Shown here: positions 7,282-12,330 of the stretch, piece after piece
Position numbering within the stretch: position 1 is the stretch's first letter
Layout: each line of letters begins with the position of its first letter
Assembly (NCBI GenBank): GCA_964555515.1
Contig: CAZKSJ010000018.1
Coordinates: 1 to 15,798 of the forward strand
DNA: 15,798 bases
Source of the DNA: UBA1388 sp964555515
GTDB taxonomy: Bacteria > Patescibacteriota > Microgenomatia > UBA1400 > PJMF01
Direction: 5' to 3'
Program-made: the position numbers and the translations under genes
Notes under the pieces: generated by a model
The model's database searches: none
What the model saw: only the letters and a program-made list of their open reading frames with translations
Told to the model about the DNA's origin: nothing

Positions 7282-8575
7282 TGTGGAAAAAGGCTACAGC
7301 AAGGATGTCGCCTCGCGGGTGTGGGGATTTATCGAGGCATTTGCCAACTACGGTTTTAACAAAGCGCATGCCACCAGTTACGCGATGATTGCCTATCAAA
7401 CAGCGTACTTAAAGGCCAATTACCCTGTTGAGTACATGACAGCGCTGATGAGCATTGAATCTGGCTCACACTCAATGAATCGTGATACCCGGGTGGCGGT
7501 GGCAGTGGAAAACAGTAAACAGATGGGGATCAAGGTTTTGCCTCCAGACATAAATTTATCTAGTGATGATTTTTCCATTGGCCAAGAAGAAGACTCTCTG
7601 CAAGGATTGTCGGTCAGGTTCGGCTTCAACGCCATCAAGCACGTTGGGTCAGCATCCATTGAAAATATTTTAGAAACTAGAAAAAAAGTCGGTGGGCAGT
7701 TCACCTCGCTCACCCAGTTTATTCACGAAACAGACGGCCGCAAAGTCAATAAAACTACCCTGGAGTGCTTGATTAAAGTGGGCGCGATGGATAGATTTGG
7801 TACCCGAGCAAGCATGTTGGAAAATTTGGAATCAATCAGACAAACCGCTTCCCAACTCAACTCGGATGTGAAGGGACAAGATTCTTTGTTTCAGGGTGTA
7901 TCGAAATCTGCTTCAGAAATGAAAGATACTTTTCCAGCAATTCCAGAGTATTCCAACCAAGAATTGCTCTCATTTGAAAAAGAACTGCTGGGCATGTACT
8001 TAACTGATCACCCCATGGCGAATGCGCTAAAATCTGTGGCCAAGCGAGCAACTAAAACTATCAGCGAAATTGACGTTTCAATTCACAAGGGGCAAACCTT
8101 TTTGTTTGGTGGAGTAGTGAGCAACATCAGGGAAGTGCGCACCAAAAAAGCAAATTCGCTGATGGCTTTTGGCAAAATTGAGGACAATAGCGGCAGTACT
8201 TCGTTTGTAGTTTTTCCCAAAACTTATGCTCAATACGGTGGCGCCCTCCGTGAAGATGCGGTTGTCTTGATTAAGGCCAAAGTAGATTACCGCGACGAGG
8301 AAATGCAGCTGATTGCAGAAAAAATTTCCGCACCAGACCAACAACTGGAAGAAGCCTCTCAAGCAGTCGACGCCGATCATGAAATCTTTATTCCTAGAAA
8401 TACCAATAAAGATACCTTAGAAGAGCTGGGGAAGTTGTTGAAAGACCACGCTGGTGATGACTCGGTGGTGATCCTAATTCCTAATGGCTCCAAACCACAT
8501 CGGATGCTCTTGCCGTATGGGGTAAAATGGTCTGAAATGCTCGACAAATCAGTTCAGGAAATGCTTAATACGTGA
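7229..8575 (+). CDS. dnaE: DNA polymerase III alpha subunit, C-terminal part (continues from 4947-7126)
   Basis: This is the remainder of dnaE. Bases up to 7281 repeat the end of the left fragment; unique sequence starts at 7282. With merged numbering Val728 is encoded at 7283. Fingers motif YGFNKAHATSYAMIAYQTAYLK lies at about 745-765. A helix-hairpin-helix segment (FGFNAIKHVG and following) lies near 838-872. QDSLF at residues 926-930 matches the internal beta-clamp-binding motif (QxxLF type) at the place where E. coli has QADMF. An OB-fold (FLFGGVVSNIREVRTKK...) spans about 998-1070, followed by the small C-terminal domain. The stop is TGA at 8573-8575. A GTG at 7283 could be mistaken for a start but is internal. 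pyrG begins 81 bases later. Confidence 0.96.
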   Translation, partial: KKKKKLLDENKRRFISQSVEKGYSKDVASRVWGFIEAFANYGFNKAHATSYAMIAYQTAYLKANYPVEYMTALMSIESGSHSMNRDTRVAVAVENSKQMGIKVLPPDINLSSDDFSIGQEEDSLQGLSVRFGFNAIKHVGSASIENILETRKKVGGQFTSLTQFIHETDGRKVNKTTLECLIKVGAMDRFGTRASMLENLESIRQTASQLNSDVKGQDSLFQGVSKSASEMKDTFPAIPEYSNQELLSFEKELLGMYLTDHPMANALKSVAKRATKTISEIDVSIHKGQTFLFGGVVSNIREVRTKKANSLMAFGKIEDNSGSTSFVVFPKTYAQYGGALREDAVVLIKAKVDYRDEEMQLIAEKISAPDQQLEEASQAVDADHEIFIPRNTNKDTLEELGKLLKDHAGDDSVVILIPNGSKPHRMLLPYGVKWSEMLDKSVQEMLNT

Positions 8576-8619
8576 TATCCATAATAAGGATGAGAAAGTA
8601 TAAATTTAGGTTTTCCCTC

Positions 8620-8648
8620 TTTCCATATCACCACATCATCGATACAAT
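8620..8648 (+). promoter_or_regulatory. Promoter for pyrG, possibly giving a leaderless mRNA
   Basis: TACAAT (8643-8648) lies 8 bases before the pyrG ATG. TTTCCA (8620-8625; 4 of 6 matches to TTGACA) is 17 bases further upstream. Transcription would begin at about 8655-8657, at or within a base or two of the ATG. No Shine-Dalgarno is visible before the ATG. Confidence 0.45.
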
Positions 8649-8656
8649 GTGCTTCC

Positions 8657-10333
8657 ATGAGCAATCATGGGCAATCCCCTAAGTATATTTTTGTTTCCGG
8701 AGGCGTGTTGTCAGGTTTGGGCAAGGGCGTCACGGCTGCCTCTTTGGGTTATCTGCTCAAAAATCGCGGTTACTCCGTCACCAATATTAAGTGCGAAAAT
8801 TATCTCAACCTAGATTCTGGGAACATTAATCCTGTTGAGCATGGCGATGTTTTCTTGTGTGAAGATGGTTTGGAAGCAGACCTAGACCTCGGTACGTATG
8901 AGCGATTTTTGTCACAAGAAGTTGGTCAAAAAAACTTTACTACCATGGGTCAAGTGTATTCAGCAGTTATTCAAAACGCCCGAGATCTTCATTTTAATGG
9001 GGCGACCGTTGACGCTATTCCTTATGTGCCGGACGAAGTCATCAAACGAATTAAGGCAACCGCAGCTGGTTTTGACATCATCTTGGTTGAGCTTGGCGGC
9101 ACCGCTGGTGAGTATCAAAATGCCATTTATTATGAAGCTTATCGGATTATGAAACTGAAATATCCCAAAAGTACAATTCATATTCACGTCACCTACTTCC
9201 CTAATCCCGTGCACATTAACGAGATGAAGTCTAAACCAACTCAATTATCGGTCAAAATGCTGAATAGCATGGGTATCCAGCCCGATTTTGTGGTGGGCAG
9301 AGCGGAGACGGAAATTGACGACAAACGCAAAGAAAAAGTTGCTTACTACTGCAACCTAGATAAAGCTCATGTGATTTCCAATCCTGATTGCAACACCATT
9401 TACGAAATTCCGTTGATTTTCCATGATCAAAAATTTGATGAACTAGTCCTTGATGAACTAAGTTTGCCCAAAAATCGCAGCAACTTACAGCCATGGCGAA
9501 ATTTTGTGGAAACGATTCATAAGCAAAAGACTCGTACCGTAACGGTGGCCATCATTGCTAAATACATTGCCACCGGTAATTTTGAGTTGAAAGACTCTTA
9601 TGTGTCATTGCTAGAATCACTGAATTTTGCTGCCTGGCATGATGAGCTGGAACTAAAAGTTGAGTTCGTCAATGCCGAAGCTCTGGAAAAGAACAACAAG
9701 AAAGCGCTCGATACGCTGTATCGAGCGCAAGGAATCATCGTGCCCATTGGTTGGGGAGAGAGGGGTGTTGAAGGCAAAATCAAGGCTATTCAATACGCCC
9801 GAGAAAAGAAAGTCCCTTATCTAGGTCTATGCTATGGCATGCAGCTAGCCAGCATTGAGTTCGCTCGACATGTGGTGGGTTTGAAGGGCGCGCACACCAA
9901 AGAAGTTGATCCAGCCACCCCACATCCAATTATTCATGACATTCCATTTGACCCTAAATATCAACAAATTAAAGGTGATGGCGCCAGCATGAGACTAGGC
10001 GCTTATGATTGTGTGCTCAAACCAGGCACCATCGCGCATCAAATTTACACCAAGCATCAAGCATTTAAAGACGCCAAGAAAAATTTGATTTCTGAAAGAC
10101 ACCGTCACCGCTATGAGTTTAATAATGACTACAGAGAGCAGCTGGAGAAGAAGGGCTTTGTTATTTCCGGCACCTCACCCGATGATTTTTTTGTAGAAAT
10201 GATCGAGCTCCCCAAAAATAAACACCCATTTTTTATTGCCACCCAAGCCCATCCAGAATATAAGAGCCGCCCCCTCAACCCTCACCCCATTTTTGTTGAG
10301 TTCCTAAAAGCCTCCGAGAACTTCTCTAAATAA
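8657..10333 (+). CDS. pyrG: CTP synthase (glutamine-hydrolysing), divergent active-site wording
   Basis: This 558-residue enzyme makes CTP from UTP, ATP and glutamine. The N-terminal synthetase domain has the P-loop GGVLSGLGKGVT (Lys23) and counterparts of E. coli Lys40 (Lys45), Asp72 (Asp77) and Glu140 (Glu145). KSKPTQLSV corresponds to the UTP-binding KTKPTQ segment. The C-terminal glutaminase has nucleophile Cys392 in LGLCYGMQ and His532/Glu534 in AHPE. Oddities: the near-invariant DPYxNxDxGTMxPxxHGEVFV segment reads ENYLNLDSGNINPVEHGDVFL, GGTVGDIE reads GGTAGEYQ, and the glutaminase PGGFG reads PIGWG (Ile364 at the E. coli Gly351 position). All catalytic residues remain, so it should be functional. 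I associate this variant with CPR-type genomes, from memory. ATG 8657 is the only suitable start, 8 residues before KYIFVSGG. It probably has its own promoter. Confidence 0.96.
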   Translation: MSNHGQSPKYIFVSGGVLSGLGKGVTAASLGYLLKNRGYSVTNIKCENYLNLDSGNINPVEHGDVFLCEDGLEADLDLGTYERFLSQEVGQKNFTTMGQVYSAVIQNARDLHFNGATVDAIPYVPDEVIKRIKATAAGFDIILVELGGTAGEYQNAIYYEAYRIMKLKYPKSTIHIHVTYFPNPVHINEMKSKPTQLSVKMLNSMGIQPDFVVGRAETEIDDKRKEKVAYYCNLDKAHVISNPDCNTIYEIPLIFHDQKFDELVLDELSLPKNRSNLQPWRNFVETIHKQKTRTVTVAIIAKYIATGNFELKDSYVSLLESLNFAAWHDELELKVEFVNAEALEKNNKKALDTLYRAQGIIVPIGWGERGVEGKIKAIQYAREKKVPYLGLCYGMQLASIEFARHVVGLKGAHTKEVDPATPHPIIHDIPFDPKYQQIKGDGASMRLGAYDCVLKPGTIAHQIYTKHQAFKDAKKNLISERHRHRYEFNNDYREQLEKKGFVISGTSPDDFFVEMIELPKNKHPFFIATQAHPEYKSRPLNPHPIFVEFLKASENFSK

Positions 10334-10374
10334 TCTCAAAACTACTTTTCAACTTAACCAACGCAAGTTAGTGA

Positions 10375-10380
10375 TATAAT
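10375..10380 (+). promoter_or_regulatory. -10 box upstream of the 112-residue unknown gene
   Basis: A perfect TATAAT lies 28 bases before the ATG at 10408. No good -35 is seen at 16-18 bases; TTAACC (10354-10359) is at 15. An AGGTG (10397-10401) suits as ribosome binding site. Confidence 0.4.
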
Positions 10381-10407
10381 GTATCTTCCTATATATAGGT
10401 GTTTTTT

Positions 10408-10746
10408 ATGAATGAACAGTCAAAGTTTAATAAAGATGTCAGGATCAGTAGTCAACTAGTTGCTAAAAATCAGAATGAGCTGAGCCGGGCAATTCAAAAT
10501 GGAGAAAATGTCGATCAATACATAGCTGCTCTTAACACTAGCGTCCAACAATATCGCACAGCCACGAGGCTATTTGAAGATTATCATCTATTGCATCCTC
10601 ACAAAACAAATCCATTTGTCCAGTTAGTGCTTCAAACAGTAGCCGAGGTTATAAGGCTTCTTAAGAGTGTTCATTTGCCCCATCATCCCCACCAGGATGA
10701 TCCAATCGTCAGCACATTAAACAAGCTTGGTTATCATAATTATTAA
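10408..10746 (+). CDS. Small protein of unknown function (112 aa)
   Basis: I do not recognise this protein. The ATG at 10408 is supported by AGGTG 6 bases upstream and a TATAAT box; a GTG at 10399 in the same frame overlaps that binding site and is less likely. The first 60 residues are polar and predicted helical (KFNKDVRISSQLVAKNQNELSRAI, then NVDQYIAALNTSVQQYRTA). Residues about 70-85 form a moderately hydrophobic helix (FVQLVLQTVAEVIRLLKSV), too charged for a clear membrane anchor. It is followed by a His/Pro-rich stretch (HLPHHPHQDD). There is no signal peptide and no cysteine. It stands alone between pyrG and another short orphan ORF. Codon use looks ordinary, so a real gene is likely, but its role is open. 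Confidence 0.7.
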   Translation: MNEQSKFNKDVRISSQLVAKNQNELSRAIQNGENVDQYIAALNTSVQQYRTATRLFEDYHLLHPHKTNPFVQLVLQTVAEVIRLLKSVHLPHHPHQDDPIVSTLNKLGYHNY

Positions 10747-10812
10747 ATTAATCAAAGCCACATAGTCTTCCCAACTAGATAATGTGCAAATTTTCGAAAA
10801 TGTTTGCTCTCA

Positions 10813-10842
10813 TGCTATACTGCGCTCTTAATCGATTATAAT
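10813..10842 (+). promoter_or_regulatory. Candidate promoter elements upstream of the 81-codon ORF
   Basis: TGCTATACT (10813-10821) is an extended -10 element, with TTCGAA (10793-10798) 17 bases upstream of TATACT. A second perfect TATAAT (10837-10842) follows, which would start transcription about 10 bases before the ATG at 10860. Either box could drive the short ORF or a small RNA. Confidence 0.4.
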
Positions 10843-10859
10843 AAGTCGCCAACACACAT

Positions 10860-11105
10860 ATGCCCCATAGAATCGAACATAAACACGCATCCGATAATTA
10901 TCAGGCACTACTTGACCTTTTCTTCGCCAACTGCGAATCCTCTGGTCAAGAATTTTCTACTATTATCCAAGCAGTGGCGGCTTCTGGTGAACATTGTCGG
11001 CTAGAGTCGGCTCGGTCACAGCCAGTCGACAAATCCGACCAATCAAGAGATCCATCTAATTCGTTTTATTCAAACTTACTCCGTTTTCTCCTTCCTCACA
11101 AATAA
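10860..11105 (+). CDS. Possible small protein of unknown function (81 aa)
   Basis: This open frame has 81 codons. The N-terminal half could form amphipathic helices (ASDNYQALLDLFFAN, QEFSTIIQAVAAS). The middle is polar and low in structure (ESARSQPVDKSDQSRDPSN). The end is short and hydrophobic/basic (LLRFLLPHK). I recognise no family. There is no Shine-Dalgarno. The support is the promoter-like boxes just upstream, the fit into a space otherwise empty for about 440 bases, and the same strand as its neighbours. An overlapping frame (10804-11004) is less protein-like. It could equally be non-coding. Confidence 0.4.
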   Translation: MPHRIEHKHASDNYQALLDLFFANCESSGQEFSTIIQAVAASGEHCRLESARSQPVDKSDQSRDPSNSFYSNLLRFLLPHK

Positions 11106-11118
11106 CGCCTAGATCTCC

Positions 11119-11147
11119 TTGCAAAGTCTCTTCAAGTCAAGTAAAAT
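11119..11147 (+). promoter_or_regulatory. Strong promoter for rplS (and yraN)
   Basis: TTGCAA (11119-11124), a 17-base spacer, then TAAAAT (11142-11147). Transcription would start near 11154, which rules out the in-frame ATG at 11150 as the rplS start and supports ATG 11186. Confidence 0.65.
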
Positions 11148-11185
11148 ACATGCTTCAATCAACTGGCAGCTTAGCGGAAGTAATT

Positions 11186-11539
11186 ATGGCACAACATTTT
11201 TCATTTCAAGATCAAGACATCAGCGTAGGTGATACCGTACGCGTCCATCAACAAATTGTTGAAGGCGATAAAAAAAGAGTCCAAGTTTATGAAGGGATTG
11301 TCATTGCCATCAAAAACAGAGGTGCTGGCAAGACTTTCACAGTTCGCAAAATTGGTGCCAATGGCATTGGGGTAGAAAAGATATTTCCTGTCAATGTCCC
11401 TGGTATCACTAAGGTAGAAGTGAAGAGTAAAGGTTCAGTAAGGCGCAATAAGTTATATTACTTACGTGACCGCATCGGAAAAGCTGCTTCCCGGATTAAA
11501 GAGAAGAGTCTTGTCTCTAAGGCAACAGCAACAGCATAA
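11186..11539 (+). CDS. rplS: 50S ribosomal protein L19
   Basis: This 117-residue protein is L19, found at the interface between the ribosomal subunits. The family pattern is complete: SVGDTVRVHQQIVEGDKKRV, QVYEGIVIAIKNRG, TFTVRKIGANGIGVEKIFP, and the basic end SVRRNKLYYLRDRIGKAASRIKEK. The ATG at 11186 has GGAAG (11176-11180) 5 bases upstream and gives the standard length. An upstream in-frame ATG at 11150 lies before the predicted transcription start. The 3' end overlaps yraN by 29 bases in a different frame. In many bacteria rnhB lies between rplS and yraN; it is absent here. Confidence 0.97.
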   Translation: MAQHFSFQDQDISVGDTVRVHQQIVEGDKKRVQVYEGIVIAIKNRGAGKTFTVRKIGANGIGVEKIFPVNVPGITKVEVKSKGSVRRNKLYYLRDRIGKAASRIKEKSLVSKATATA

Positions 11540-11876
11540 GTTTGCTTTTGGTGCTGAGGGAGAACAGCGAGCGCTAGCTTTTTTACAAAAGATTCAGATC
11601 ATATATTTAGCCAAGAATGTGCGAGTCAGAAACCATGAAGTTGACATCCTCGGCTATGATGAGATGGCTCGGGAGTTGGTTTTTATTGAAGTGAAAACCA
11701 GGCACACCGCCGCCTATGGGCACCCCAGCAAAGCAGTGGATTACTTCAAACTGCGCTCGATGCGATATGTTGCTAGCGCCGTGTGCGATAACTTAAAATA
11801 CACTGGAGATTATCGGTTTGACATTTTATCAGTATTACCTGGTAAAATAGAGCACTACACAAATATAACGTGGTGA
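11511..11876 (+). CDS. yraN: YraN family (UPF0102) endonuclease-like protein
   Basis: This protein of about 121 residues has the small PD-(D/E)XK nuclease fold of the YraN family, distantly related to Holliday-junction resolvases; its cellular role is not settled. Family features: GAEGEQRALAFLQ at about 14-26 with conserved Glu16, NHEVDIL with Asp45, FIEVKTR with Glu60 and Lys62, then GHPSKAVDYFKLRSM and YRFDILSV near the end. The start is uncertain. TTG 11511 is preceded by GAGAAG, gives normal length and overlaps rplS by 29 bases. A GTG at 11466 would add 15 residues with no binding site. Translation is probably coupled to rplS. The stop lies 6 bases before tRNA-Glu. Confidence 0.88.
   Translation: MSLRQQQQHKFAFGAEGEQRALAFLQKIQIIYLAKNVRVRNHEVDILGYDEMARELVFIEVKTRHTAAYGHPSKAVDYFKLRSMRYVASAVCDNLKYTGDYRFDILSVLPGKIEHYTNITW
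11818..11848 (+). promoter_or_regulatory. Possible internal promoter for tRNA-Glu
   Basis: A perfect TTGACA (11818-11823) and TAAAAT (11843-11848) lie inside the end of yraN, separated by 19 bases. That is longer than ideal but tolerable. The start would be about 28 bases before the tRNA. Confidence 0.4.
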
Positions 11877-11882
11877 CTAGAT

Positions 11883-11954
11883 GGCCCCATCGTCTAGCGG
11901 TTAGGACATCAGGTTTTCATCCTGGCAACCGGGGTTCGATTCCCCGTGGGGTCA
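11883..11954 (+). tRNA. tRNA-Glu (anticodon UUC)
   Basis: A full cloverleaf is visible. The acceptor is GGCCCCA/TGGGGTC, the D stem GTCT/GGAC, and the anticodon stem TCAGG/CCTGG with loop TTTTCAT, giving anticodon TTC. The T stem is CGGGG/CCCCG with loop TTCGATT. The discriminator is A and CCA is not encoded. It begins 6 bases after the yraN stop, so it may be processed from the rplS-yraN transcript or use the internal promoter. It is the tRNA that GatCAB would need to distinguish from misacylated Glu-tRNA(Gln). Confidence 0.97.
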
Positions 11955-11965
11955 CACTACACAAG

Positions 11966-11989
11966 AAATCACCGTTAGGTGATTTTTTT
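11966..11989 (+). terminator. Rho-independent terminator after tRNA-Glu
   Basis: Stem AAATCACC (11966-11973) / GGTGATTT (11978-11985), loop GTTA, and seven T at 11983-11989. It lies 11 bases after the tRNA and ends the rplS-yraN-tRNA unit. Confidence 0.85.
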
Positions 11990-12028
11990 GTGGAGTGATC
12001 GCATGGATTGGAAGAGAACTGTTGGTTC

Positions 12029-12079
12029 CGACGGAGAGTGCGCTAGCACCCTCCTAGTGCATGCGAGCGCAGCGAGTCG
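12029..12079 (+). other. Predicted branched secondary structure before the second tRNA-Glu 3' copy
   Basis: CGAC (12029-12032) can pair with GTCG (12076-12079). They enclose a 9-bp hairpin, GGAGAGTGC (12033-12041) / GCACCCTCC (12046-12054), with one A-C mismatch and loop GCTA. They also enclose a small hairpin TGCG/CGCA (12062-12071). The result is a three-way-junction-like fold. It has no coding potential. It could be a small RNA, a recombination-site-like DNA hairpin or a relic of an inserted element. Confidence 0.45.
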
Positions 12080-12105
12080 TAGATTCCCCGTGGGGTCACA
12101 ACGTG

Positions 12106-12133
12106 AAAAAACATGCTACATGCATGTTTTTTT
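12106..12133 (+). terminator. Second terminator, after the tRNA-Glu 3' copy
   Basis: Stem AAAAAACATGC (12106-12116) / GCATGTTTTTT (12122-12132), loop TACAT, seven T at 12127-12133. It follows the 19-bp copy by 5 bases, mirroring the tRNA 3' end plus terminator order at 11938-11989. With A-runs on the other arm it can also act on minus-strand transcripts coming from typA. Confidence 0.75.
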
Positions 12134-12300
12134 ATGTTCTGAGTCCATGGAATGGGAAATTAATCTTGTTCTGCCGCCAAGCTAGCCTGGAATTTTTTCC
12201 TGATGTAACTTACGAAGCGCGTAGTGCTTGCATGGCGAAGCCAGGCGAATACTCCTGGGGTGCTAATACCCGAAGGGTATACCACATGGTTAATGAAATA
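12134..12300. other. Gene-free stretch with several hairpins between tRNA-Glu and typA
   Basis: No convincing ORF is present. Short inverted repeats are dense. TGGC-GAA-GCCA lies at 12233-12243. CCAGG/CCTGG (12241-12258) competes with it. ATACCC-GAA-GGGTAT lies at 12266-12280. A weak CCAAGCTAGCCTGG palindrome followed by T6 lies near 12177-12196. TAGTGC followed by a GC-rich GCGA-type hairpin (from 12222) loosely resembles the order at 12055-12079. Its function is unknown. Confidence 0.4.
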
Positions 12301-12330
12301 ACAGGCTTTCAAACTCAATCACTAGCCTGT
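12301..12330 (-). terminator. Weak hairpin at the end of typA
   Basis: ACAGGCT (12324-12330 on the minus strand) pairs with AGCCTGT (12301-12307) around a 16-base loop that spans the typA stop codon. The following minus-strand bases TATTTC give only a poor U-run, so this is a weak terminator at best. Confidence 0.3.

Larger units (their letters stand above)
11938..12100 (+). repeat. 19-bp direct repeat: tRNA-Glu 3' end and downstream copy
   Basis: GATTCCCCGTGGGGTCACA occurs at 11938-11956 (T loop, T stem and acceptor of tRNA-Glu plus two bases) and again at 12082-12100, exact, in the same orientation, 144 bases apart. The 125 bases between hold the tRNA terminator and a foldable segment (12029-12079). 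Duplication of a tRNA 3' end is what tRNA-targeted site-specific integration leaves behind, but no integrase is present and the interval is tiny. Confidence 0.8.

Noticed and set aside
4947..7388. Single 813-codon frame running through the Ns
   Set aside because: After the gap it reads the duplicated 55 bases in the wrong frame and loses all DnaE similarity; it is a product of the false gap.
8590..8682. 30-codon ORF between dnaE and pyrG overlapping the pyrG start
   Set aside because: Its ATG overlaps the only AGGA and the frame lies across the pyrG promoter boxes. Considered as an upstream leader ORF, but nothing else supports it.
10351..10373. ACTT...AAGT hairpin after pyrG as a terminator
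   Set aside because: The stem is only 4-5 bp, with a large loop and no T-run; it overlaps the promoter of the next gene.
10804..11004. 66-codon plus-strand ORF
   Set aside because: It overlaps the promoter-like boxes and the more plausible 10860 frame; it has no start signal or family resemblance.
11150..11185. Upstream in-frame ATG extending L19 by 12 residues
   Set aside because: It lies before the predicted transcription start, has no Shine-Dalgarno, and L19 proteins normally begin near the ATG at 11186.
11957..12100. A second, complete tRNA gene ending at 12100
   Set aside because: The 3' acceptor strand is copied, but no matching 5' acceptor, D arm or anticodon arm is found upstream, so it is only a 3' fragment.
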